Counted from the first letter of the stretch, positions 10,601 through 18,773 are shown. The stretch: 32,741 nt of DNA from an uncultured Clostridium sp. (GCA_945919455.1 CAMEJH010000011.1:1-32741); one strand, 5' to 3'. The notes: a model not told the origin generated them from the sequence alone. Program-made: numbers and translations.

Positions 10601-12712
10601 AGAAAATGTTTCTACATCATATATTCCTTTTCCTGTGAATATTCCTTCTTCAAAGTTATCTTGATATGTGTCTGATATTGCATTTGTATAACTATCTATT
10701 CCCCCTGCTCCTGCAAATATTTTTGTGAATAAATTTTTATTACTTACATCTAAATTTATTCCAACTCTTGGTTGTAATATTGCATGCCCTTTTACTACAA
10801 TATTTTTATTTTTATCAATCTCTGGTTTATTTAAAATATGTGCCATAGCACCAATTAATTCAAATGCTGTATTTAAAACTAAATCTGTATCAGAATCTAA
10901 TGTTATTACATATTTTATTGGTGGCAAGTCTTCTTGATTTATTGTATTTATTCTAAATTTATTTCTTTCATGTTTTAGAATGTATTCATTAAATTGTGTT
11001 AGCATTCCTCTTTTTCGTTCCCATCCAAGATACTTTTCTTCACTTTTATTGTATTTTCTTTCTCTATATATAAAGTGGAAAATTGGAAATTCATCATTTG
11101 AGTACATTTCATTTAATTTTTCTACTTGTTTTAAACCTTCTTTTTCTATTTCTTTATCAAATTTTTCTTCTTTATCTTCGCTTTCTGAACAATCTCCTAG
11201 TACTGCAAAATATAGATTTTGACTTTTATTAGCTAAATAAAATACTTCTAATTTTCTAAATAGTTCTTCTACCTTTTTTCTACTCTTAACAATTGTAGGG
11301 ATTACTACAAAAGTAGCATTTTCTTTGTCAATGCCTTTTGAGAAATCCATCTTTGGTATTAATTTAGGTTTTACTATCTTTCCTAAAATAAATTGAATTG
11401 TTTGAATTATTATTTCTGAAATTGGGATAATTAAAAAAATAGTTGTTACTATATATTGAATTAAGTTCTTTGATATAAATTTTGATATTATTAATGATGC
11501 TACTAATGTTAAAATAATTATAGTCCAAATGTACATTTTTACTTTATTTTTGTTTGACATCCTTTTTTCTTTATATTCTAATTTTTCAAATAATTCTTCT
11601 CTTCCCTCATCTATTAAATAATAACCTATATGTCTTTGTTTTGTGTTTTCTTTGTTTTGCTCACATAATTCTATTGCTTTTTTGGATATATAAATTTCTG
11701 ATATTTTAGTTTTTTGAGCTATTTCTTTTATAGAATTTCTATAATATTCTTTTGTCTTATATTCCATATTTTCGTATATTCCTGCTGGATCTTTATTTAA
11801 TATTTCTTCTACTCCATTTGTTTCTTCAAATATTTCTAAGAAATTAATTCTTTGAATTTTCTTTATACTTGTTATACAATTTGACATTGAAATTTTTCTT
11901 ATTGCGGTGTCAAAATGTTCTTTTTGTATTGCTTCTGGTACTGTTATTCCAATCTTTTCTACTTCTTCTTCCAAAATATTTAGGTATCCATAAGCTTTTT
12001 TTCCGTATTTTTTTAACGAATATGACATATATTCTATAAATGAATACTTCATACTTTTAAATTCATTATTTTTTAACTTTGTTCCAGCAATTTGATTAAA
12101 TTTTAATTCATTTTTTGCTTTTTTCTCTACTAGTCTTTCTATTATACTTTTAACTTTATATTTTTGAATTTGAGAACTATATATTTTTTCACAAATTTCA
12201 CTAATATTTTGTATTATCGCTATTTGTAAAAATGTTCCTATGTTCCATATTTCTTCCATAGTTAAAGTCTTTTTTGTTTGATATGCTTTTAAATACTTTT
12301 CTAAATTTTCTCTATTTATCTTATTATCTGTATAAGCTACTATTTCTGTTGCTAATACATAAATTCTTGCAAAACCTGCATATTTTCCATTTTGTATCCC
12401 TACAAAATTAGTATACTTTTTTAATGACATTTCTTTTTGTATTTGACTTACAGCTTCTTCTATTATATAGAAATTATCTAATATCCATTCTCCTGCTGGA
12501 TGTATAGTAATTCCTAATTTTATATGTTCATTTAATAAATTATATACTTCTTTTATACTTAAATAATTGTCTAATAATACTGGTATAGGGTATGTGTTTT
12601 TATTTGATTTAGCTTTTAATGTATGCTGCATTGCCATTTTTTCTAAGTGTTTTTTTAACTGTTCTTCATCTAATATTGCACTTTCTATATTTATTTTTTG
12701 ATATTTTTTCAA
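4658..12712 (-). CDS. Cyclic beta-1,2-glucan synthase-like membrane protein (GT84 / cyclization / GH94)
   Basis: This very large protein (about 2684 residues) matches the architecture and size of Brucella/Agrobacterium cyclic glucan synthases (about 2800). Approximate positions: an N-terminal soluble region; paired membrane helices near 390-440; a GT84 glycosyltransferase core with VVIPTIVKSRKKV near 465, DSDTD near 605 and RLSRWTRGDWQ near 755; further membrane helices near 775-830 and 920-960; a glucoamylase-like cyclization domain from about 990 to 1420; then beta-sandwich regions (GYTWYKNSRLNR near 1940) and a GH94 phosphorylase-like end. The last shows GDWNDG near 2367 with the family's catalytic Asp, and WTWYTGSSSWYY. 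It probably builds beta-1,2-glucan from UDP-glucose at the membrane. I chose the TTG at 12712 because AAGGAG lies 9 bases upstream; an ATG at 12751 in frame has no ribosome site. No glucan exporter is adjacent. The substrate is inferred from the family. Confidence 0.85.
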   Translation of the reverse strand: MKKYQKINIESAILDEEQLKKHLEKMAMQHTLKAKSNKNTYPIPVLLDNYLSIKEVYNLLNEHIKLGITIHPAGEWILDNFYIIEEAVSQIQKEMSLKKYTNFVGIQNGKYAGFARIYVLATEIVAYTDNKINRENLEKYLKAYQTKKTLTMEEIWNIGTFLQIAIIQNISEICEKIYSSQIQKYKVKSIIERLVEKKAKNELKFNQIAGTKLKNNEFKSMKYSFIEYMSYSLKKYGKKAYGYLNILEEEVEKIGITVPEAIQKEHFDTAIRKISMSNCITSIKKIQRINFLEIFEETNGVEEILNKDPAGIYENMEYKTKEYYRNSIKEIAQKTKISEIYISKKAIELCEQNKENTKQRHIGYYLIDEGREELFEKLEYKEKRMSNKNKVKMYIWTIIILTLVASLIISKFISKNLIQYIVTTIFLIIPISEIIIQTIQFILGKIVKPKLIPKMDFSKGIDKENATFVVIPTIVKSRKKVEELFRKLEVFYLANKSQNLYFAVLGDCSESEDKEEKFDKEIEKEGLKQVEKLNEMYSNDEFPIFHFIYRERKYNKSEEKYLGWERKRGMLTQFNEYILKHERNKFRINTINQEDLPPIKYVITLDSDTDLVLNTAFELIGAMAHILNKPEIDKNKNIVVKGHAILQPRVGINLDVSNKNLFTKIFAGAGGIDSYTNAISDTYQDNFEEGIFTGKGIYDVETFSKVLKHEIPENTVLSHDLLEGNYLRCGLASDIMLMDGYPLKYASFMNRLSRWTRGDWQIAKWIKSKLGLLSKFKIFDNLRRSLFEISLIIFLFWCIYIKTNCTMILAIIIIAIYPFILETLNLAFSRKQGEKKQKTFTPHIDGVRGAIFRATITIGCLPYKAYVELVAIIKTLYRMTITHKHLLEWTTSEEVERQTNTNLKNYYKMMLPNIILGLVLIVFSSINSNILLTIIGILWIIAPYIMYRISKIPAEYKNIEMLNKNEKEKILEIAKRTWEFFKEYLTKANNYLMPDNYQEGRKPLIVSRTSSTNIGLSMLAVISSYDLGFENFKDTIDLLENIVNSVYNLQKWNGHLYNWYNTKTTEPLMPRYISTVDSGNLVGYMYTTKAFLVDKKNQQDEMIKQKIEDMISKLEQMINETDFRKLYSEEQRLLSIGFNVEENRLTDSYYDLLASEARQASLVAIAKKDIEAKHWNNLSRTLTVLKKYKGLISWSGTAFEYLMPNINIPRYKGSLLDESCKFLIMNQIEYSQKLGIPWGISEAAFNLKDLHSNYQYKAFGIPWLGLKRGLADEMVVSSYGSILAITDIPKEVVENLKILEKEGMYNKYGFYESIDYTPERLSKGKTSETVKTYMAHHQALILLSINNLFNNNVLQKRFMENPELEAVSILLQERMPETFNITKENKEKPEKIKYQDYENYSVREYNKIDERVIRGNVIGNERYIVAINQNGEGISKFEENYINRFKKTDDYNQGIFFFVKDIETNEIWKATGEDNCDKFLIQFMPDKNQFEKIKGKIKTKLKITVDANEPVELRRLEIQNDTEKEKIFEVTSFFEPVLSKKEQDYAHQAFNNLFLVYEYDEETNNLIVKRKNREPNEQQLYLVSKMQTNCEKIGETEFEINKERFIGRNNLDIPISVKNSTPLSKKIGLTTEGVISLKNTVKIKSGEIGYVDLILSAEYDKQLAIQNSDKYNISENVTREFEIVKAKTEAEARYLEIKGRDIDIYQTIASYLIFDNPIKSNLQLAYKTYEQKNLWKYGISGDLPIITVTIKYVNDLYVIKQIIKAYEFLKTKNVKIELVIIDEENYSYENYIRDEIEGVILNSHLAYMKNIYGGIFVLSKSEMDIQDVNLIKFVSQLVIDSHLGNLENIVKDMEEEILDNYKITEKTEKIENEPDNTKDIDIISNIQNLKYYNEYGAFSEDGKEYYIRTSKENKTPTTWSHIMANDKFGTVVTEGNGGYTWYKNSRLNRITAWNNSLTVNIPSEVIYLKDEENGRTWSPTVIPKPDGKNYNVIYGFGYAKYIHNSDDIFQELEIFIPQEDSCKVNILTLKNNAPKKKKIKIIYYVKPVLGEDEIKSDGNIKLQYEENSNIVIAKNLYKTEQFDNIAYVSSSEKIKTFTGNKKTFFGKGGISDPEALHHMRLDNDNGIGKKSCITIEIEVTIESFSEKKVSIILGAEDNIVEAKDVAYKYSKIQNCNIELNNVKNKWNELLGKIQVNTPYESINIMLNGWVMYQTIVSRLLGRSGFYQSGGAYGFRDQLQDTFSTKYIDPQILQNRIIEHSKHQFIEGDVEHWWHEENNRGIRTRFSDDLLWLPYAVIQYILHTGDYNILKVKTPYLEGRILQENEKERYDKYLSGETEETIYKHCKRAIDRACNFGVNGLPKIGIGDWNDGFSNIGPEGKGESVWLGFFLYDILKEFIKISIKEKDTDGIRRYSNIVKELEQNLNINAWDGRWFKRAFADNGDVYGSMENEECRIDSIAQSWSIISGAGEESKKNQAMESLENHLVDKENGIIKLLDPPFEKSKLEPGYIKAYLPGVRENGGQYTHAAIWAIIAEAMLGKGDKAVEWYRMITPIEHARTKEASNKYKVEPYVIAADVYGAQNLAGCGGWTWYTGSSSWYYLAGIEYILGLKIYQNTLSIEPCIPKDWKEYSIRFKFGESIYNIKVNNPNRKNTGVEKVLINGNESENKIKLDGSGKIFNIEIIM

Positions 12713-12849
12713 AAAAATCCACTCCTTGCGTTTTTCCACTATTATTCGCATTTTATGGATTTTTTATGCATTTTATATTTTTCTTCAATTGTCTATATTA
12801 AAAATTTGACTTTTTTGGAATTAAAATTATTATAATCAATTTTTTTATT

Positions 12850-13263
12850 TTACGCACAAATTTGCTCTAATCTTATTGATAATTGTACTTGTTGTTTTAA
12901 TATTTTTGCTATGTTATTTGAATCTATTAATCTTTGTTTCTTTAGCTCTTCATAATTTCTATCATGTTTTTCATCTATTACATCTAGTTTATTTTCTAGT
13001 CTATCCTCTCTTTCTTCTAATCTATCCATTCTAGTTTCCAAACTATCCATTCTAGCTTCTAAACTATCCATTCTACTTTCTAAGCTATCCATTCTAGCTT
13101 CTAGCCTATCCATTCTAGTTTCCAAACTATCCATTCTAGCTTCTAGCCTATCCATTCTCTTTTCTAATCTATCTACTCTTTCGTTTAATTGTTTGATATC
13201 TTGTTTTATTTCACAAATATCACTTTGTATACTAACTAATACAGTTAATATTTTTTCTTCCAT
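12850..13263 (-). CDS. Small coiled-coil protein built of nine near-identical heptads
   Basis: The protein has 137 residues. Residues 29-91 are nine consecutive heptads of the type R-M-D-(S/R)-L-E-(A/T/S/E), an almost ideal coiled coil that would extend roughly nine turns as a dimer or trimer. The N-terminus (MEEKILTVLVSIQSDICEIKQDI) and C-terminus are also amphipathic helix. There is no signal peptide or membrane segment, so it is probably cytoplasmic. The ATG at 13263 has GAGGTGA 7 bases upstream; an in-frame TTG six bases earlier is too close to that site. Proteins of this kind are common hypotheticals in clostridia and I know no assigned function. It lies between the recD2 terminator and the glucan synthase gene. 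Confidence 0.7.
   Translation of the reverse strand: MEEKILTVLVSIQSDICEIKQDIKQLNERVDRLEKRMDRLEARMDSLETRMDRLEARMDSLESRMDSLEARMDSLETRMDRLEEREDRLENKLDVIDEKHDRNYEELKKQRLIDSNNIAKILKQQVQLSIRLEQICA
12991..13179 (-). repeat. In-frame 21-bp tandem repeat (nine units)
   Basis: Nine 21-base units, containing CTATCCATTCTAG-type sequence on the plus strand, encode the heptads of the coiled-coil protein. Each unit is exactly seven codons, so gain or loss of units keeps the frame and changes coil length. Confidence 0.85.
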
Positions 13264-13358
13264 ATTCAATTCACCTCGCTACATTTTAGATTTTAAAGAT
13301 TTAAAAAAAATAATTTTAAACATTTGAATTAATTAATATAGACAACTAAATTGTAAAT

Positions 13359-13387
13359 ATATTATCATATATTACTCTACTTAGCAA
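13359..13387 (-). promoter_or_regulatory. Candidate promoter for the coiled-coil gene
   Basis: Minus-strand TTGCTA (13382-13387) and TAATAT (13359-13364) are spaced by 17 bases. They lie just past the recD2 terminator and about 95 bases before the gene start. Match to consensus is moderate. Confidence 0.35.
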
Positions 13388-13400
13388 TACTAAAATAAGA

Positions 13401-13436
13401 AAAAGTCAAAAAATATTTCGACATTTTTCGACTTTT
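13401..13436 (-). terminator. recD2 terminator overlapping its stop codon
   Basis: AAAAGTC (13401-13407) pairs with GACTTTT (13430-13436). On the minus strand the stem is followed by TTTTTCTTATTTTA-like sequence. The 22-base loop is long, so strength is uncertain. The outer arm overlaps the recD2 stop codon. Confidence 0.5.
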
Positions 13437-15663
13437 ACTTATTTTCTAATTTATATTCTAATCCTGTATTTCTTTTTTTACTATCAACATTATTTATCAT
13501 ATAATTTACTATTCTTTCATTTCCTATTACTATTAATAGTTTTTTTGCTCTTGTTAGTCCAGTATATAATAAATTTCTTGTAAGTAACATTGGTGCAGCC
13601 TGTGGAACTATCATAATAACAACATCAAATTCGCTTCCTTGTGCTTTATGTATTGTTATGCAATAACTATGCTCTAATTGTTCTAATTCATTAAATTCAT
13701 ACCAGCATACTTTTTCATCATCAAATTTTACTCGAATGTTTTTTTCTTTTTCGTTTATATTAGTTATTGTTCCTATTTCTCCATTAAACACACCATTTCC
13801 AGTTTCTATACTATCATCTATTCTCTTTTCCCAGTATATATCATAATTGTTTTTTATTTGCATTACTCTATCACCAATTCTAAAAATTGATCCCATACTA
13901 CTTTTTTCGCTCTCGCCTTCTCTATGTGGATTCAGTTCATTTTGTAATGCTTTGTTTAACTCTTTTGTTCCTAACAAGCCTTTTTTTGTTGGTGTTAATA
14001 CTTGTATGCTTTCAAAAAAATCATAATCTCCAAATTTTTTCAATCTACCATTACATAAAGATAATACTTGTTCTAATATTTTTTCTTGATTATTCTCTTT
14101 TATGAAGAAAAAATCTTCTTTTGAGGCTTCTTCTAGCTCTTCTGAATCTTTTTCTATGAATTTTTTTCCATTATTAACTCTATGCGCATTTACAATTATT
14201 TTACTTTTAGCAGCTTGTCTAAAAATTTTATCTAAATGTACTGTTGTAATTCTTTCTGATTCTATTAAATCATGTAACACACTACCTGGTCCTACTGATG
14301 GTAACTGATCACTATCTCCTACTAAGATAAGTTTTGTTCCTTTATATATACAATTTAATAAATAGCTCATTATGAACATATCTACCATAGATACTTCATC
14401 AACTATTATAATATCTGCATCTATAGGTGCTCCTTGATATTCTGAGTCTTTTTTAAATAATGATTCTTCATCTACTTTTCCTATTTCTAATAGTCTATGT
14501 AGTGTGCTTGCCTCCTCTCCTGTTGTCTCTGTCATTCTTTTGGCAGCTCTACCTGTTGGCGCACATAATACGATTTTATATTTTTTTTGCTTATACATTT
14601 CTAATATACTTTTTATTATTGTTGTTTTTCCTGTTCCTGGTCCTCCAGTTATTATTGTTACATTATTTTCATTTACTGCTTTTATTGCTTCTTTTTGCTT
14701 TTCAGATAATAATAAATCTGTTTTTTCTTCTATTAGTTTTAATTCTTTTTCTATATTACTTACTTTTTTTATATTTTTGGATTTTTCTAGTTTTATTATT
14801 CTATCTGCTATTTGTTCTTCTGCTCTGTAAAATGAATATAAATATACCCATTCTTCTCCATCTCTATCTTCTACGACTATATCATTATTTACTTTTAAAT
14901 TAATAATTCCATCTTCTATGACTGTTTCTGTTACTCCTAATAATTGTTTCACATATTCTATTAAATTTGATTTTAAAGTACAACAATGTCCATTATATGT
15001 AATTTTTATTAATGCATATTTTATTCCGCTTTTTACTCTTTTACTATTTTCTCTTTCTATACCAAGTTTTATTGCCATTTCATCTATTTGCTTAAAATCT
15101 ACTCCTCTTGATATATCTATTAATATATATGGATTTGCTTCTATTTCTGTTATAGCATTTACACCTAACAAATTGTACACTTTTTTAGCACTTTCTGCCC
15201 CTATTCCAAATCTTTCTAAAAATCCAACTATTTGCCATACTTCCCAATTTTCAATAAAACTTTCAGAAATTTCTATTGCTTTATCTTTGCTTATTCCTTT
15301 TATTTGTGCCAATTTTTGTGGTTCAAATTTTAGCACATGTATTGTTTCTTCTCCAAATTTGTCTATTATTTTTGTTGCAGTTGCTGGACCTACTCCTTTT
15401 ACATTTCCACTTGCTAAATATTTTTCTAATGCTCCTAGTGTTTGAGGCATTAGTTTTTCAAATGTTTCTATTTTGAATTGTTCTCCATAATCTTTATGTT
15501 CTACAAATTTTCCTGTTAGCTTTAGAGTATCTCCTTTATTTATAAATGGTAAGTATCCGACTACTGTTATTTGTTCTTCTTCTGTTTCAAATATTCCTAC
15601 TGTATAACTATTTACTTCATTTTGATATATTATTTCTTCTAATATGCCTTCTATTTCTTCCAC
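13435..15663 (-). CDS. recD2: RecD2-family ATP-dependent DNA helicase
   Basis: The 742-residue protein is a superfamily 1B 5'-3' helicase of the RecD2/YrrC type, which acts in DNA repair without RecBC. An OB-like N-terminus (about 1-75) is followed by helix-hairpin-helix repeats (about 75-210; GNVKGVGPATATKI and LAQIKGISKDKA). The helicase core shows Walker A GGPGTGKTT near 340, Walker B IIVDEVSMVD near 425, motif III LVGDSDQLPSVGPGS near 455, motif V TIHKAQGSEFDVV near 675 and motif VI YTGLTRAKK near 705. The N-terminal extension separates it from RecBCD RecD. The GTG start at 15663 follows AAGGAGAGAAAA. A TTGAAA-17-TAAACT promoter is upstream and a hairpin lies at its stop, so it is probably monocistronic. 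Confidence 0.93.
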   Translation of the reverse strand: MEEIEGILEEIIYQNEVNSYTVGIFETEEEQITVVGYLPFINKGDTLKLTGKFVEHKDYGEQFKIETFEKLMPQTLGALEKYLASGNVKGVGPATATKIIDKFGEETIHVLKFEPQKLAQIKGISKDKAIEISESFIENWEVWQIVGFLERFGIGAESAKKVYNLLGVNAITEIEANPYILIDISRGVDFKQIDEMAIKLGIERENSKRVKSGIKYALIKITYNGHCCTLKSNLIEYVKQLLGVTETVIEDGIINLKVNNDIVVEDRDGEEWVYLYSFYRAEEQIADRIIKLEKSKNIKKVSNIEKELKLIEEKTDLLLSEKQKEAIKAVNENNVTIITGGPGTGKTTIIKSILEMYKQKKYKIVLCAPTGRAAKRMTETTGEEASTLHRLLEIGKVDEESLFKKDSEYQGAPIDADIIIVDEVSMVDMFIMSYLLNCIYKGTKLILVGDSDQLPSVGPGSVLHDLIESERITTVHLDKIFRQAAKSKIIVNAHRVNNGKKFIEKDSEELEEASKEDFFFIKENNQEKILEQVLSLCNGRLKKFGDYDFFESIQVLTPTKKGLLGTKELNKALQNELNPHREGESEKSSMGSIFRIGDRVMQIKNNYDIYWEKRIDDSIETGNGVFNGEIGTITNINEKEKNIRVKFDDEKVCWYEFNELEQLEHSYCITIHKAQGSEFDVVIMIVPQAAPMLLTRNLLYTGLTRAKKLLIVIGNERIVNYMINNVDSKKRNTGLEYKLENK

Positions 15664-15687
15664 TTTTCTCTCCTTTTTAGTAGGTAT

Positions 15688-15716
15688 AGTTTATCACAGA
15701 ATCATAATATTTTCAA
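15688..15716 (-). promoter_or_regulatory. Promoter for recD2
   Basis: Minus-strand TTGAAA (15711-15716) and TAAACT (15688-15693) are separated by 17 bases. They lie about 25 bases before the GTG start, between the Rpn-type gene and recD2. Confidence 0.5.
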
Positions 15717-15765
15717 TTATTGGATTTAATTTTTTATGTTGGATATAATTTATTTTTCAATGAAT

Positions 15766-16845
15766 TTATTTATTTTTTAACTCTTTTTTTATTTTTTCTA
15801 TATCTTCTTTTTTAGCATTTGTGCATTTTAATATTTTTTCTTCTTCAATATTATTTTCTAGCATATTTCTTATCATTGTTTTTATTGTTTCCTTTATGCC
15901 CTCTATTCTTCCTTCCTTTCTAGCTTGTATTCTGTTATTATAAAATTCTTCTGCTATTCTTTCTTGTACAGTGCTCATATTCTCTACCTCCTCATTCATT
16001 TCTATTATTCTTATAATTTCTTCTAAACTATCTTGATCTAAATTTCCATACACATATAATACTAATCTTTTTAATTTTGCAAACATTTCATTCTTATTGT
16101 TTTTGTCACTATTTTTTATATTGTTTGTTATTTTTCCAATATAATCTATTATCTCTTTATTATTTCTACTTTTTTCCATAAGCATTGCATATGTTAACAT
16201 AGTACCTTCATCTAATAATTCCTTATCATCATAAATATTAATATCTATAAGATTATATCTTATATCTATGTTTTCACATTTTACCCTTTGGTATTCTACT
16301 ACACTCTCAGCAAATGATGTGTTTACTGTCCATTTCTGATTTCCTGTATATAATACTATTGGTATTATTCTTGGATATTTAAACATTTTATTATTTATTT
16401 CTTTCCCTTCTATTGCATTTCTTATTATTTCTATACAATATTCTAGTATTCTGTATGGCATTGAATAATCCACTTTAGTTTGATGTTCTATTAAGAAATA
16501 TATTTCTTTTTCTTTTAGTTTGTATACTATATCTGCCTGCTTGTATTTGTAACTTTTAGTTATATAATTTCCATTATATACTTCCAATTCTTTAGTTTTA
16601 ACTTCGTAATTAATAAATCTACTTATAAACCTTGACATTTCTTCTTTATTTTTTAATATATCTTTAAATATTTTGTCATGCTTTTTATCTCTATTTTTAT
16701 TACTTGTTTCATCACTGTTGTAATAATATTCTTCGCTCTCTTCTGCTACACAAAGATTTCCTTCATCAGTATCTTCTACATCATAATAATCACAATATCT
16801 TAAGTAATCTTGATATGTAAAATAAAACCTTTCTATAAGGCTCAC
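15766..16845 (-). CDS. Rpn-family recombination-promoting nuclease / YhgA-like PD-(D/E)XK protein
   Basis: The 359-residue protein carries the Rpn (YhgA-like 'transposase') fold. HDKIFKDILKNKEEM opens the domain near residue 55. ADIVYKLKEKEIYFLIEHQT near 110-130 supplies the Asp and the E-x-Q of the PD-(D/E)XK active site. MPYRILEYCIEIIR follows. The C-terminus is a charged helical tail (ARKEGRIEGIKETIKTMIRNML), usual in clostridial members. E. coli RpnA is a DNA endonuclease that stimulates RecA-independent recombination; true transposition by such proteins is doubtful, and no terminal inverted repeats are seen here. The start is odd. The first possible codon, GTG at 16845, overlaps the AGGAGGTG site, and the codon at ideal spacing is ATA (16836), so the real initiation point is unclear. 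The acidic, Tyr-rich N-terminus (residues 8-45) is not part of the family core. Confidence 0.82.
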   Translation of the reverse strand: MSLIERFYFTYQDYLRYCDYYDVEDTDEGNLCVAEESEEYYYNSDETSNKNRDKKHDKIFKDILKNKEEMSRFISRFINYEVKTKELEVYNGNYITKSYKYKQADIVYKLKEKEIYFLIEHQTKVDYSMPYRILEYCIEIIRNAIEGKEINNKMFKYPRIIPIVLYTGNQKWTVNTSFAESVVEYQRVKCENIDIRYNLIDINIYDDKELLDEGTMLTYAMLMEKSRNNKEIIDYIGKITNNIKNSDKNNKNEMFAKLKRLVLYVYGNLDQDSLEEIIRIIEMNEEVENMSTVQERIAEEFYNNRIQARKEGRIEGIKETIKTMIRNMLENNIEEEKILKCTNAKKEDIEKIKKELKNK

Positions 16846-16956
16846 CTCCTATATTTAATTTTTTATTAATTGTACTTAAATAGAATTAATTTTTTTAGAC
16901 AAAAAAATATATAACTAAAATTTTTACTAAAGCTTGACTCGCTTTAAAAAATAAAT

Positions 16957-16986
16957 AACACATACTAAAAATTATTAGTATGTGTT
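16957..16986. terminator. Strong hairpin terminator downstream of the DUF2207 gene
   Basis: A 12-bp perfect stem (AACACATACTAA, 16957-16968, with 16975-16986) has a 6-base loop. On the minus strand it is followed by ATTTATTTTTT. It lies 75 bases after the DUF2207 gene. A smaller AAAGC/GCTTT hairpin follows at 16929-16945. Confidence 0.7.
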
Positions 16987-17060
16987 TATATTAACATATT
17001 TATTTTGCATTTTCAAGTATTCTTACAAAATTTCTATTTTATTTACTTTTAAAGCTCTTA

Positions 17061-18773
17061 TTAAAAATTTAGTATAGATTCAATTTTTTGAATTATTATA
17101 TTTGTATTAATTAATCCCTCATTAAATTTTTCTATTATTTTATTAGGAATTCCAAATGCAACAGCATATGCTAAATATTCATCCCATATAATTGTACTTT
17201 CAAGATCTCTTTCTTTCATTAAACTATAATCTATTATATATTTTTTTAATCCTTGGGCTTTTGCAAATTCCTTCTGACCAGTTTTGGTAAATACATGTAA
17301 CTTTGTTCTTTTAAATATTATTATATTTAAAAGTAATATTATTACACTTAATATTAAAAAATATATATATTCATTTATTTGAAAGTTCATAATATAAATT
17401 TCATTATTTAATGCTTCTTTAGAAAGAATTGATATAAAAATTGTCCCAAAAATGATAGTTATTGGATTAAAAATTATAAAGCTTATAATATATGCAATTC
17501 TATTAAAACTTACAAATATTGCTATAATTATATTAATTATGCACATATATATTATATTAATATTTATTGGTAATCTTCCATAATTTAAAATTATAAAAAT
17601 CATAGCTATACTATTAAGTATCATAGCTATACTTATTATCTTTAATATTCTTAAAATATATTCTCCTATACGACTATATAAATTATAATCAAATAACTTC
17701 TTCTCTATTTTTTTTCTAATGTCTTTAAATTTTGCAGAAATTCTTTTAGCTTTAATATTATCTTTTATAAAAATCTTTTTAATTTGGTCAAATGTTACTA
17801 TTTCATTATCATCTTGAAATATTAGACCTAAAATTTCCTTTTCTAATTCTGTCAAATTATTATAGTTTAATAATTGTATTTTATCATTACCAATGTTTTT
17901 TAAATTTCCTTTGTGTATTAAATTTACCACACAAGACATTACAAGTTCTTTTGCACCTATTTTTTTATCTATTATGGATTCCGCTAATATTGGTTCAATT
18001 ACTTCTGATGGGTTTCTTACATATTCGGTTTTTTTCTTTTCTCTTCTAGTTAAAATTAACACTATCACCAAAATTATAACCGATACTACATACATTATAT
18101 ATAATATTTTCCAATTTTCTTTCTGTACTGATATTTTAAATTCTTCATTTATTTTATCTGCACCTTTTATAACCCCTGTATCTATTAATAATGTAGATAG
18201 TCTTCTGTTCTTTATATTTTTTATATTGTATGTTGAATTTCCTAAATATTCTATTTTAGCATTTGGACTTAATTCAAATGTATTTGTTTCTTGTGGTAAT
18301 ATAATTTTTATATTTGTTTTTGAAAAACTTGCTCTTGGATTAAATGTTAATGTAGATATATTGGTATATTCATCTACTACATTTGCTGGATCATATTCAT
18401 AATCAATTGTAAATTGATATATATTATCTTTTACTGCATCAAATTCTTCTATTTGTATATCTTTGCTACTTGAAATCCAAAATTGTTCATGTTTTAGTTT
18501 TTCATTGTTTAAATAAATTGTTAAATTTTTTATTTGTTTATAATTATCTATATTAAAAATTGAAGGAATAGCTATATAATAGCCTTGACTCATTTTTGGT
18601 TTGAATGTTATTAATTCTGATACTTTGATATTTTCATCATTATTAATTATAATAGTTGTATCATTTGATAAGTTAGTTGCTTTTGAAGTATATAACACAC
18701 AAAAATATGGAATAAGACCTATTGCAATAACTGCTATTAATATTAATATCATTGTTCTTACAGATTTAAACAT
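17061..18773 (-). CDS. DUF2207-type predicted membrane protein
   Basis: The 570-residue protein has an N-terminal signal or anchor helix (about 7-30) and a large extracytoplasmic beta-rich domain (about 35-220). A membrane helix follows (about 225-245, ILYIMYVVSVIILVIVLIL), then a cytoplasmic region with the family hallmark NPSEVIEPILAESIIDKKIGAKEL (about 256-280), which leads into a winged-helix-like segment (VNLIHKGNLKNI). Four hydrophobic helices lie near 375-490, and a C-terminal tail contains WDEYLAYAVAFGIPNKI. This matches the DUF2207 (YciQ-like) layout. No enzymatic motif is visible and the family function is unknown. The ATG start follows AAAGGAGGAAAT. A strong terminator lies downstream. 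Confidence 0.82.
   Translation of the reverse strand: MFKSVRTMILILIAVIAIGLIPYFCVLYTSKATNLSNDTTIIINNDENIKVSELITFKPKMSQGYYIAIPSIFNIDNYKQIKNLTIYLNNEKLKHEQFWISSSKDIQIEEFDAVKDNIYQFTIDYEYDPANVVDEYTNISTLTFNPRASFSKTNIKIILPQETNTFELSPNAKIEYLGNSTYNIKNIKNRRLSTLLIDTGVIKGADKINEEFKISVQKENWKILYIMYVVSVIILVIVLILTRREKKKTEYVRNPSEVIEPILAESIIDKKIGAKELVMSCVVNLIHKGNLKNIGNDKIQLLNYNNLTELEKEILGLIFQDDNEIVTFDQIKKIFIKDNIKAKRISAKFKDIRKKIEKKLFDYNLYSRIGEYILRILKIISIAMILNSIAMIFIILNYGRLPININIIYMCIINIIIAIFVSFNRIAYIISFIIFNPITIIFGTIFISILSKEALNNEIYIMNFQINEYIYFLILSVIILLLNIIIFKRTKLHVFTKTGQKEFAKAQGLKKYIIDYSLMKERDLESTIIWDEYLAYAVAFGIPNKIIEKFNEGLINTNIIIQKIESILNF

Noticed and set aside
12991..13179. CRISPR-like repeat array
   Set aside because: The units are contiguous 21-mers without spacers and are in frame with a coiled-coil protein.
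14460..14903. Long plus-strand open frame opposite recD2
   Set aside because: Leu/Phe/Ile-rich translation is the mirror of an AT-rich helicase gene with clear motifs; no ribosome site or family match.
15766..16845. Intact insertion sequence around the YhgA-like 'transposase'
   Set aside because: No terminal inverted repeats or target duplications are visible and the family is now regarded as nucleases rather than transposases.
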